Of a stretch of 16,713 nucleotides of DNA, positions 1-10,700 are shown in pieces. A model generated the notes under the pieces. It was not told where the DNA came from and made no database searches. It was given only the letters and a program-made list of their open reading frames with translations. Where the stretch lies: the NCBI GenBank assembly GCA_004335635.1, contig QAXH01001309.1:1-16713 (forward strand), given 5' to 3'. Positions within the stretch are counted from its first letter, which is position 1. Every line of letters starts with the position of its first letter. Both the position numbers and the translations under genes were made by a program. The DNA comes from Chloromonas sp. AAM2 (taxonomy: Eukaryota; Chlorophyta; Chlorophyceae; Chlamydomonadales; Chlamydomonadaceae).

Positions 1-127
1 GTTCTGGTTGCTCCTCTAGCTCTGGCTGCGCGGCGTGCAGAGCTACCAAACCCATGGCCCCGTCTTCCGCCTGAGTGGAAATTGCGGGTGAGCCGGTGGC
101 CAGGCAGCCGAGCATATCCGCTGCTAA
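1..127 (-). CDS. possible downstream exon of the FHA gene, cut by the window edge
   Basis: On the minus strand a good acceptor (ttgcag, 128-133) precedes an open frame that runs to the window edge, translating to LAADMLGCLATGSPAIST and onward with an Ala/Glu/Gln-rich composition like the FHA protein tail. The FHA ORF ends in CAG-GTGTGA, where CAG|GTGTGA at 463-465 can act as a phase-0 donor; the acceptor at 128 is also phase 0, and the 337-bp intron would match the gene's other introns (272-361 bp). Alternatively the FHA gene stops at the TGA at 459-461 and this exon belongs to another minus-strand gene. One other frame is also open here, so the frame choice is inferred. Confidence 0.45.
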
Positions 128-289
128 CTGCAAGTCAACAGCGGACTGAGCATACTATTCAGTATGTGCATGTTGAATAACGTGTGGTTGACCTTACACA
201 CTGGATGAGTGGGTGCATGCGTGCCGGCACGATAGGCAAACAGTCAACACTTTGGTATGATGACGGTATTGGTAGGTCGCTACTAGTAC

Positions 290-294
290 TTACA
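290..294 (-). terminator. candidate polyadenylation signal (TGTAA) for the FHA gene
   Basis: TTACA on the plus strand reads TGTAA on the minus strand, 165 bp beyond the FHA stop codon. A second copy lies at 194-198. TGTAA is the usual chlorophycean poly(A) motif. It would be used only if the gene ends at the TGA at 459; if the exon at 1-127 is spliced on, both copies are intronic. Confidence 0.4.
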
Positions 295-458
295 GTACTC
301 CATTCTGAGCTAACAGATGCATGTCATGCGAACACAGGCGGCGTGTGTACCCATGTTGATCATCTGGCCAGTCCACGAGGCATTGTGATGTGATGCACGC
401 ATCTCATCCACAGGCAGACCAAACCAATAGTACTGTAACTACGAGTACTATCAACATG

Positions 459-3400
459 TCACACCTGTGTCATGGCGCCTGGAAATGCAGAGCCTGTGGG
501 GCTGCCCATAATGCCCGCTGACTGGCTCTCACTGCCAATCCTTAGCTGCTGTGTAACGCCAAGCCCTGCTCTGCCAGCCTGACCGTCATCGCTCATCCTA
601 CGCCTCTGCATGGCATCAGTAGGCAGGTTGCCTGCCGTGCCGCTGCCAGACTGGCGTTCATCAGCCCGTGTTGCCAGGTCAGGACTGTGCACTTGAGCGG
701 GAGGGTTTGCATATGACGGGCCAGGTCGAGGCAGGACCCGCGGCATGTAACCTGGTGCGGCGTTGGATGGGCGTTGTGAGGGTGGTGCCTGCATTGTGCC
801 GGCTCCTTGTGCTGCAACTAATTCAGGTCCAGCAGGCAGTACAGGCTGTGGTGCTTCAGCCTGCCCTCTGGTGGTGACATGCTGGCAAGAAAACATGCTG
901 GTCACTGCTGCTGTCCCAGCTTCCATCTGCTCTGGCCTTGCCTGTGACGGCCCGCTTGCCTCTACTGCTGGTGCATCAGTGACAGGAGCAGTCGTCAACG
1001 CACCTCCCATGAGCTGATCAATGAAGCGCCCTGCCTGGGCAAAGGCCAACTCAGCCTGCTGTGTGAAGCCCAGTGACCCTAGTGATCCCGTACCTGCTGA
1101 GGAGTGAGGAAGAGAGCCAGTGTTCAGGCCACCCTGGTGCATCTGTGCTGGCTGAGCTGGCTGTGATGACTGTGCTGGCTGGGACGGCTGGGACGGCTGT
1201 GATGGTTCTTGCCCATGCAATTCAGCAGGGCAGTTAGGGTTTGAGCTGCCGAGTTGTGGCTGCACTGGCTTCAGTGACTGTGCTGCCTGGTGCCTGTCCG
1301 ATTCAAGGCCGGAAATCCCATCCTGGCTGCCAAGGGCTGGTTGCCGTAGCTGTGCAGATTGGCACAGTGATGGGTCAGCGTTTGATCCATGCTGCAGATC
1401 TGGCCTCTCTGCTGATGCTGCCGCCTGATCGTGCTTTGGGAGCACTTGGTTTACTGCCGCAGCTTGACCGCCCGAGTCACGGCTTCCTGAGAGAAGGGGC
1501 AAAAGTGTGACACTGCTAGGTGAAACGACAGGAGGCCTGTCACCTGTGTGCATTGGAGGCCGAATAAGAACACCAGGTGAAGTGTCTGTTGGGAGTGCCT
1601 GGCTGGCTGAAGCAAGCTGTGAGGAGGGCTTCTCGCGCGTAATCCAGCCACGGCCTTGGTTGCCAATGCCATGACCTTGGCTGCTGGATTTGATGCTTGG
1701 TTGGGCCATTTGTTGACCCTGGCAGACTGCAGCAACATCTGGAGCACCGAGCCAGACAACTTGCGACTGCTCGGGCACTTGGGTGGCTGTCCTGAATTGA
1801 GCTGGCATGTTAATAGGAGCGTGTGAAGTTGCTACAGCTGCAGCTGGGGCTTGAGTATCCAGGAAGGCACCCACTGGAAATGCTCGATTGGCTGCAATCA
1901 CGGATGCGATTGTGGTTGTTGCCGGCTGGGGTGGTGAGTTGTGTGCCTTGGAAGGGCTGTTATGCCTTTGTGATGGACTAACGCACACTCGTACTGCAGG
2001 CAAACTAGTGTGGGCTGGGCTGCCTGTAGTGAGAGCAGCGGCAGCAGGGAGTGAGGGCAGGGGTGAACTCCCTTTCCTGCCGCGCGTGATCCATCCGCCA
2101 GCGGCTGCCGCAGGGGCAGAAACCGAGGTGGGAGCGGAGGGAACAGACAAGAGCATGCTGGGCGGTTCCGGCGCGTATTCCAAGGCTGAGCCAGTAGCTG
2201 GTACTGGTGCTGATGGTGTGGCTGCTGGGAGAGGAGATGCCGCAGATGGAGCAATGGGCGTGGCTTGCAAGGGTGCATGGGCTTGTGGAGGCAAGGCAGC
2301 CGCTGAGGCACATGGTGCCAGCTGATCTGAAGTAGCCAAAGCAGGATGTATAGGCGACAGAGGGCGGGCTGAGAGGAACGGAGCAGGAGAAGGAGTGCCT
2401 GCATGTAGGTCTCTGGCTACACCAGGTGATGCAGCCCTAGGCGGTGCTGTGCTCATAGGCAATTGGTCAAGGTCGTCACTCTCTGACTGAACGTCTGCTG
2501 CTGGTAGTATGGCTTGTCTTGCTGCAGGGAGGTCATGTGTGGTGTCATGAGGCTGTTCCTGTACGGTGTCACTGGGCTGCTGTGCTGCAATAGGAGGCAG
2601 GGTGCTCGGGATGTGTGGGTGGATGTGGGGGGGAGGTATGCACTGGGTTGCAGGGAGGAGAGTTCCCTGCTCGCCAGGCTCTGTGTCCTGCCACTGCCGC
2701 TGCCGCTGCTGCTGCTGTTGCTGCTGATCTTGCCCCTGATGTGCTAGCTCCCGTTGCCTATGCCCCTGCTTTGCCTGCTCCCGCTGCTCCAAAACCTGTC
2801 CATCACAGTGCCTTTCATGACCGGCAAACATGTTGTTCCCTGCACCCTGTACTGCGTTGTTGTCGGAGTGGTTTATTTGCCCATATGCGTGGGCGCAGAC
2901 GGGCGAGTCACAGGGCATGGACTGGCTGATCATTTCCATCAAATCCATGACAGATCTCTCACGCACTTGTAAACCTCGCATGCCTTGCAGTCCTTCTGGA
3001 CCTTCCCCATCCACCTGCTCTTCGCACAGTGTGGGCGACTGCTGAACGCTGACTGCTGGCTGGGCGTCGCCGTCCGCTGACTCACATTGTGATGCACTTG
3101 GCGGAACCCCAGGAGGACAACAACCATCTTCTCCTTCACCAATTGCTGCATCACAGTTGCCTATGCTTGGGCTGGCGTTCCCGACATCCTGCCATTGCGG
3201 CTGCGGGACTTGCTGCCGTTCCTGCAGGCTAGCAGGTGATAGGCGCCTGCTACCAATTAGTGAAGGTGTGGTGGCACCTGCAGCGCCCGCAGCCGCCGGT
3301 GTCGGCAGGCCCCATGCACCACGATTGGGGCTGCCGGCAATCTCTGCACCCACACTATGCAGCCGCGCTTGTTGAACTCCTTTGGGCAAACCGAGCGCTG

Positions 3401-6400
3401 CAGAAACCGTCAGTGGCCTGGCTGCCAGGCCCTGGTGATCAGGCACATGGCTTTGAACCGTACTTGGAATCGCATGCTTGTCCCTGTGAGCACCTGCCGA
3501 GTGGCTTGCAGTGGCTGTGCTTCCTTGGCCTACAATCGCATTCCGGCCTGCGTTGGCAGTTGTGGATGCAGTGAAGGCTGCACCTGGCAGGCCCTGGAAC
3601 AAAGCGCTGAGACTGACCACAGGAGGACGTGTGGCCCCTCCTCCTCCAGTCCCCGGCTCCACTGCACCATCCTGAGCACACGCCGCACCAGTCTGCTCAA
3701 TGCTGGCTGTGTTGACACCACCACCAATAGGTTGATTGGGCTGGTTGTCCACAATTGCTGCGTGATTGCCACCAGCAAGTGGGTCTTGTTGTGTACACTT
3801 GCCATCACCCTGGTCAGAGGCACTAGGCGACGGCTGGTCCCATGCGAGCGGCACAGTGGCGGGCAGGGCCTGCGTGGCTTGCAGTGGTTGTGTGGGACCA
3901 GGCGCCTTGCAAGTGCCGTGCACAGCGGCTGGTGGACTTGCACCACCTTCATAGTCCTGCAGGACAGCAGGAATACGGCACATGGATGACGTGTCAGGAG
4001 GCATAACCACCACGTACTCTTGCATCGACCTTGGGTCAACATTAAATGCAAAAGCACTACAACAGCTAACATGCGTGTGTTTGCTGTGACAATGCTGACG
4101 TGCTCTTTCAGCCAAATGACAGCACACATTTCTCTTGTTCAGCAGGGCCGATACGCGTGCATACATGTGCAATGAATGGGGGCCTCACAGCGCTAAACAC
4201 TGCCGCAGTGTAACGTTCCAAACTGTAACATGGATGGTCACACATGGCATTCCAAACCTAGTACTTGGGCATTCCAAGGCACACGTGCTTCAGCCTACCT
4301 CGGACAATGACCCGCTGTCAGGCGGAGTTTTCAGCATATCAGGTGTGTCCTGGCACCAGACATTCCTGGCCGCATCCGCCCCTCCATGCCGCTGTGCATG
4401 GCCTGCCCCATGTGCCACCCCATTGCCGTTACCGCCCAGCCCATGCTGCTCTGCCTGCCCAGCATGCGTTGCTCCACCATGTGCGGCATGCACCCCGGCA
4501 TGTGGAGCGCCATGTGGCCCATGTGACCCAGTGACCTGGCTGTGCATGGCTGAAGGCTGAGTACTAGGCGGGCTAAGGTGCATGCCAGGCTGCTGCTGCG
4601 CTCGTCTGCCTTGAGGCTGTAAGCTTGCAGACTGGCTGTGTGCAGCTGAGGGCTGCGTGGTGGGTTGGCTGGGCTGGTGTTGTGTGGCTAGATTATTTCG
4701 TTGCTGCTGGCTGGCTGACTGGCTGTGTGTGCCTGAATACAGTGTGCCTTGTGTGGTGTTGCGGCTTGGATCCCATACCGAATCGTTGTCATCGTCAGTT
4801 TCGTCCAGCCAAGCGAGAACATTTGACTTGACAGGAGGCAGCTGCCTGGGACCTTCCATTCCATTGTGGTCAGCACCATCATGGTCATGCGTACCAGGCA
4901 GGACGCTGTCATTGCTGGCTGGCCTGTGGTCAGGCACTGTGGGTGGCCTGCCTTCTGGGTAGGGCCTTTGCCCAGTCACACCAGCAGCCATCCCAGGTCC
5001 CGCTGCTACCTGATGTTCGCTGTCTGCCGCAGCACCAACTGATGCATTCAGTCCGCCCTCCATAGCATCTAGAGCCGCACCAGCTGGTGCACAGAGCTCT
5101 TGGTATGCTTGACAGCCAAACACTTGCTCAGCAGGGCTTGGGTGACGTCGCACAACAGACGCATGCTCGGCAGGTGTGTGGGCGTTGCAGCCTTGCTGCC
5201 CGGACGTGCTGTGGCTTTGCGCTGCAATGCTGGTGCTCTCATGGGGGGGAGGTGCTGGAGTGGCAGAGCGTGCAAGTGGCAGAGCGGGCACACGAAGAGC
5301 AAGGTGCCCTGTGTTTTCACATGCAAGGTGATCTGTTGCTTCAGCAACTGCTGCATCTTCAGGCATGCGGCTCTGCGCTTGCAAGCCACCTGGCATCGTA
5401 GGTAAGTGAGCAGAGGCATGGGCGGTGGCGGTGGCGGGGGGTGGCGAAGGGCTGTTGGTTTTGGCCCCATGGTGCAGATGCAGTTCGCACCGCACTCCGC
5501 CCAGCAGCAGAATCTGGGTAGCTAGGGAGGCGGACAGCCGAGTTTTTTCATGGGGTTCAAGCACGATGACATCCTCGCCTTCCAAGAGAAATGTCTGCAC
5601 ATGTAGGCGATGTGTGTGGATGCAATTGACCGGGACCAATTGAAGCTCCAGTTGACAGCGTAAGTTCGTTCCTGCATGGCTTGCACCCCATGCACATTTA
5701 GCAGCAGCACCCATCTTAGCACTTAGCCCCGTATCAATATGCTGGTTGGCCAGAACACCGGGCAGGGCTGGTCACCAGTGCACAACACAAGGATCTCTGA
5801 TTGGACGACACAGGTTAGCCTAAAGGTCGAGTAGCAATGCATGGACATGCACCACTGGTGCCATGTGAACAACATGCCATCTGCCATGGCTCCTGATGCA
5901 TCTCGGGCTGAGCAACAATGCACAGGCATGAGCTGCTTTCCAGCACCTGTCTTACCTTGTGCGTGCTGCCCAGGTCCTTGATGCTGCATGAAACTCTCCC
6001 GCTGTCAAGCTGAACAAGCTCTGCATAGCACAACACATAGGAGGACATGGCAGCTCAAAGGCCGTAAGCCAGTGGTTGGTTGCTGACTGCCTGCACTGCT
6101 TCTGGAAAGGCTTCATTCCACTCCCCGCAAATGCCCTGTCACAGCCTTGCAGCAAAGTGCACAAAGTGGCGATTTGATGTGAAGCCCAAAGCTAATTCTG
6201 TTCAAGCGGCAGTCAAGGCCATGATCACATACATACGATACAATTAAGTGATGACCTAGCAAACGGCCCTTATGTCAGCCCATACAACTCACCGACAAGC
6301 GCATGCACCCTTGAGATCGTGGGATTGTCCAGCACCACTTCATGGTGGACAGCCCCTGCAGGGTGTTTGCTGTGAACCAGGGACAGACGCTGCTGGGTGG

Positions 6401-7120
6401 TCAGCTCGGGCTCCGCACGGCCAATGACCGTCAAGCCTGCGGGCAAGCCGCACACATGGCATATGGATGTGACTGAGAAGCAGTCTGAGGGGCAAATATA
6501 ATAATGCGTGCTAGCAGGTTCCATGAAGGTATTGCGCCAGCATGTTGGGGGAGCTGGGTCCAAACATGCATGACGTGGCAGTTCGGCCAAGCTGCTGCCC
6601 AGACTTGCTGATGCCGCCTCATTGTCTGTTGGCTGATTGGAGTTCCCACGCGTTAGACCTTACATGCGCTGGCCATAGCTGTGTGTGAGGCGTTCGTCAT
6701 GTGGATGGACATCGTGGCTCTGGCGTTGCTATCAGGTGGATGGGCGCAGTACTGAGCCGCACACCGAACTCAGGATGCAATCAGACGGATATTTTGAGGC
6801 ATGACATTTGACAGGCAAAGAACATTGAACCATGCATATTTTCAGGCCCCCTTTGGGTCTAACGAGGTTTGCGGTCAGGATAGTACCTCGAGGGGTGACC
6901 ACCGCCATTACTATCCTGGTGTGTCGCAATCCCCTTCACATGTTGGTTGGACGGGTTGGAGTCCCTCCCCCTTCTGAGGCCACTAGCCACAGCAAAGGCG
7001 TACCAGGGCCTTTAAGTATCCCATGTCCCTTTCCAGCTTATGGCAGGCCTGCTCACCTTGGTACAGTGGCTGCCTGTGGATGACATTGCCAACTGCTGCG
7101 CACAGCTCTCCCAGCTGCAT
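459..7120 (-). CDS. FHA-domain protein with very long low-complexity tail (5 exons, ~1688 aa)
   Basis: Spliced model: exons 7057-7120, 6293-6436, 5956-6020, 4299-5594 and 459-3956. All junctions are GT/AG and phase-compatible (phase 1, 1, 0, 0). The start is the ATG at 7118-7120. The joined N-terminus makes a forkhead-associated domain at about residues 19-131: PLYQGLTVIGR (GR at 27-28), then LDNPTISRVHALV (S63, R64, H66), then IKDLGSTHKTF (85-93) and EGEDVIVL (96-103). Known of the family: FHA domains bind phosphothreonine peptides in signalling and DNA-repair proteins. Residues 132-1688 are low-complexity Ala/Pro/Gln/Ser/His sequence, with an acidic stretch LAWLDETDDDND (about 351-362), an SQ/TQ cluster (about 372-444), a poly-Gln run and a twice-used GWITR motif. 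No second domain was recognised. The 5' end may lie further upstream (exon 7619-7651) and the 3' end may continue into 1-127. The FHA call is strong; the biological role is unknown. Confidence 0.8.
2697..2741 (-). repeat. CAG/CTG trinucleotide tract encoding poly-Gln
   Basis: Imperfect gctgct/gccgct repeats on the plus strand encode a QQQQQQQ run followed by Gln/Arg residues in the last FHA exon. This is a coding microsatellite, likely length-variable between strains. Confidence 0.75.
3957..4298 (-). other. FHA gene intron 4
   Basis: 342-bp intron with donor CCGAG|GTAGGC and acceptor in a pyrimidine-rich context (ttcctgctgtcctgcag). It is needed because the exon 4 frame meets a stop two codons after GAG. 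Both sides are phase 0. No other feature is seen inside. Confidence 0.75.
6692..6774 (+). pseudogene. partial copy of TMEM45 exon 6 / intron 6 boundary
   Basis: About 83 bp match 11676-11758 with 9 mismatches by eye (about 89% identity), in the same orientation. The matched source covers the last 44 bp of TMEM45 exon 6, its splice donor and the first 39 bp of intron 6. No upstream or downstream exon accompanies it, so it cannot make a product. Because intron sequence is included, the copy was made from DNA, not from spliced mRNA. It lies in intron 1 of the oppositely oriented FHA gene. Confidence 0.75.
6869..6929. repeat. imperfect hairpin / MITE-like palindrome
   Basis: CAGGATAGTA (6876-6885) is the exact reverse complement of TACTATCCTG (6909-6918), with a 23-nt loop. 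Outer arms TTGCG (6869-6873) and CGCAA (6925-6929) also pair. It sits inside an FHA gene intron next to the copied TMEM45 piece. It could be a small non-autonomous element or part of a larger dispersed repeat; no flanking target duplication was identified. Confidence 0.5.
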
Positions 7121-7706
7121 GTAAGAGGCACAGTGTGTATGTGTCAGTGTTCACAACAATTTGTAACATGCGTCACCGGGTGTGGAGCCTGCAGGTGGTA
7201 GGCTAGAAGTGAGCACCGATGCAGTAGTGCGCGCGTTTTGTACGCTTAGCCAGCAAACATTGGGCTGGCTGCAGGGGCTAGGGCTCACGGCACACACCTG
7301 GCATTTCGCTGGAGATGAGGCCACATGTGGAGCCGGAGCAAACACATGCTCTTCATCCACCTGCGTCTCGCATCCAAACATTGCGATCGTCGCTGCTCTG
7401 TGCCCATCGCTCGCACGCTGCTCGCTCGTGTTACCTCGTGTTACCGAACAACGGCCCAACTTTTTGAACCCATCTTGCGGCCGATGACAAACAGAGATCC
7501 CAAAGCATCTGAAGCACGGTCTAAAAGCTGGTATCAGGAGTTGCGTGCACAACCGAGCTAATCCACCGTCATACAACCGAGCTAAACGTAACCGGGCTGA
7601 GTTCCTAGTCCCGCTCACCTCTGATACAGAGCCCTCGTCTTGGCTGCACATGAGTAACTGCTGAAGCTGAAACGTCAGCCACCTGTCTCCATAAGCCTGG
7701 GCCACA
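7121..7706. promoter_or_regulatory. divergent intergenic region between FHA and TMEM45 genes
   Basis: 586 bp separate the chosen start codons of two divergently oriented genes, so it should hold both promoters and 5' UTRs. No convincing TATA box was found. A minus-strand stretch 7619-7651 (ATG through GAG|GTGAGC, phase 0) could be an alternative first coding exon of the FHA gene, spliced to 7114. That would put the two start codons only 55 bp apart. Confidence 0.5.
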
Positions 7707-10700
7707 ATGGATATGGGCGACCATCACAACGGCACAGGGCACGGTCATCATGCACCTGGTAGCCATTTGGGATACATGTGCGATGGAACGCACGTAAGTG
7801 GAGCCATGCAGCACAGAAAACTGCAGTACGGTTGAGAAGCAGTCGTTTCACGCTATGGCAGGCCATGCTGACCCCTGTCACCCACCTACACCAGGCAAAA
7901 TGCATTCACCCAGTGGCCTAACATACACACTGGCCACCAACGCCTTGGCATTCTCAGGTCCTCAGGACAACCAGGGACACGAATGCCATGCCCTGCCGCA
8001 CCTCCATGCAATAATGCCCACCGCATGGCCTTGCAATGCACATGCTACGCTTAACATCATAGTGCCGGCTGTCATGTCTCCCTTGGCGTGCAGTGGACAG
8101 GCATGGCATACCAGCGGCCCAGCAATTGGTCAACCCACGTAGTTCCAGGAGCGTTTGTCGCCCTTTGGGCTTTCCATTGGACTTTGGGAGTGTTCAGAAG
8201 CTGGCTGACATCCAGCCGAAGCCATCCGTACAGAGCCAGAACTACCTATGACCTACCGCCTATCCCCGCATCCTGGTGCCCAGAGGCAGCCATCAAAATA
8301 ATGTTTCCATTCTTTTCCATCTTAGCCCAACTGTGGTGGTCACATGGACATTGGAGGTGAGTGCAGATCGCTGGTCACGTGATGCCGCACTTTGCATAGT
8401 GGGTCACGGTGGTTGGAGGTTGAAGCACGCAGTGTACTGATTTGATTTGATGCATGCCTCTGTTCAGCAGTTGGTTGTTGTGGTTGTTGCATGCATCACA
8501 TGCGCATCATCATATCATCATCATTGCATGGCTTTTCATGCTTCATCCCACGGTACTGCAGCTAGACACTATACCTCTCCAAGAATAACGCGCCTGACAA
8601 TCGTTAAGCCAAGGCAGCTCACTGGTAGCAGGGTGCATGACATCGTACATTTGACAGGGTTGACAGGTCACATGCATGACACTGGCGTAGGCGCAGCAAT
8701 CACCGCTGCTCATTACAACAGTGAGTGAAAGGTGCTTATTGAGAGGAGAGCTGCCACTGTATGTTGGAGCATCAACAGTAGCCACAAGATTGACATGTCA
8801 CAGAGTCGTTATTCTCACTCTGACGTCAGCATGGTTCAGCCGTCGCATGACATCACATAAATTGCACGTTCATAACAAAGATATGCATTGTGTGTTGAAT
8901 GTGCTGGCTGCAGCCGCCAGATATGCGAGTCAGGGTCTCTGCGGGAAGGGCACTTCTCCATCACGGCGGTCCACACGTGGCAGAACGCATGGACACTCTT
9001 TGCCTTCCTTGCGGCAGGTAGGGAACAGGCAGCTGGGTCATGTGCCTGCATGCCTACGGTATGTACATGAGGGCCGCACTGTTGACCGCCTGCATGCTAT
9101 CCGACTTCAAATACTCGGTAATCATGACATGGTCGCAACAGTACTGGCGGCCCTTCCTGAGCATTATTCCCAACGGACACTGCAGCTGGTTGCGGTTGAG
9201 AATGTACAACAGCCGGTCAAATCGGTTATGGACCATATTAAATAGGTTATGGACGAGCTTGCCTGAGAACTGGATGGCCCCATATCAGCCTTACACGTGT
9301 GTAATGGAAGGCAGGACGTAGCATCTCCAGGGTTGTGCGCGACACCAGCTTCATCTTTATTACAGGATCATCTTGTCACCTTGACAGCATCAATCCGCCC
9401 CACACATTGCTTGTGATCATCTCGCTGCTGCATGTTGATGGGTTTTTGCAAGGCTGTTTTCTAACTCGAGATTCCCCCGTTGTCATGCATGTTCGCCATG
9501 TGTACCATGTGCTGCCTGTGTGGCGAGTGTTGCAGGTGTGGTGGACGTATGTGCCCAGCGAGCGGCGCTGCCGCCCAACCTCCCGCACCTCATGACAAGC
9601 ATGGCGTTCGCATTGCAGGTGAGGGGTGGAATGAGGGTGAAGCGTTATACAGCGTGGTTAGGACACACCTGGTATGATAGAGGGCGATAAATATCATGTG
9701 ATCCGTCGAGGAGGAAGGAGACAGCGCACAAAAGGTATTTGGCAAGACGCCACGAGAAAGAGGCAATGAAGCGGGTCAAGGGCGGCGGTGAATCGGTTTG
9801 GTGGCGACGCCTAAGCTTGCAGACTGGGCTAGCTAGGAGAATGTCCCAGTCAGCTGCAAACAGAGACGGTGAGGTTAGCAGGTAGAGCTCCTTGTCAGCC
9901 AGGTGGAGCAACAGAATTCGGTGGGGAGTGCGCACAGGGACCTTGATTCCGGTCAAGCCTATGACACTTTCCATTCTTGGGCATCACCTCTGACAAGGAC
10001 CATTGCTGCTGCCACCGTCTGCGTACAATTCTTATTGATTAACATGTTAAATAATATATATAATTAAATAATAATTAAAATGTGCATTTGATGTGAGCTG
10101 TACGAGTCAAGTGAGCGAAAGCGTGCGTGTCTTTTTACATCTGTATCCTCCGACAAACAGAAGATGGCTCAAGCAGTAAGTGTTGTTTGCCTGCAGGCGT
10201 TTGGGCTATACCAGGGCGTGCACCAGGACATGCTGGACGCCATGGTCTACTACCTGCTCTTCATGGCCACAGCTGCCACAGCAGCGGTCATGCTGGCGGA
10301 GCTGGCACGGCCTGACGCCTTCTGGCTGGGCTGTGTCAAGGTCTACACCATGTGGCTGCAGGTGCGCAGGTGACATGCAGAACCATGGCAGAGTGTACAC
10401 AACATCACTGGTTGATGCAGTCGCCAATTCTAAGATGCAGCACCCACAGGGGTAAAAAGCTTTCACGGTGTCTAGGGTTGTGTGCTATTCGAATTGTATA
10501 CATATCGGATACGTATCGGACAGTGATTCGCTATGCTTTGGTACAACCCTAGATAAAATGTCGGTAGGCAGTTGCCTTGCATAAGGGCGCAGTGGGCTTT
10601 AGGGCTTGCAGTTTGGGCATGGGCACCAGCTGGCATGCAAGTACCGTACTGACGCATAAAAGTGGTCGAAACGCGAAACAAGCCGAGCCCCGCCGGAGGC

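Larger units (their letters stand above)
6437..7056 (-). other. FHA gene intron 1 (620 bp) with inserted sequence
   Basis: Donor CAAG|GTGAGC and acceptor cttgcccgcag|GC, phase 1. It is the longest intron of this gene, and it holds two foreign-looking pieces listed separately: a partial copy of a TMEM45 exon/intron boundary (6692-6774) and a hairpin (6869-6929). Confidence 0.7.

Noticed and set aside
5522..5722. Extending FHA exon 4 upstream to an acceptor at gccatgcag (about 5669)
   Set aside because: The phase does not fit the preceding donor in the good frame, and the in-phase frame runs to a stop. The acceptor gtgcag before ACATTT (5594) is phase 0 and continues the FHA fold.
7034..7112. 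Plus-strand exon-like piece (LMAGLLTLVQWLPVDD...) with acceptor tttccag and donor GTAAGA
   Set aside because: The same stretch on the minus strand also has splice borders and joins in phase to the FHA domain (PLYQGLTVIGR), while the plus version has no partner exon.
7151..7705. 184-codon minus ORF in the divergent intergenic region
   Set aside because: It starts only at a GTG, has no recognisable domain and ends at a stop. Only the first part (7619-7651) is kept as a possible alternative exon.
10471..10553. CTAGGGTT ends as interstitial telomere repeats
   Set aside because: Only one copy per arm, in inverted orientation, so no telomere array.
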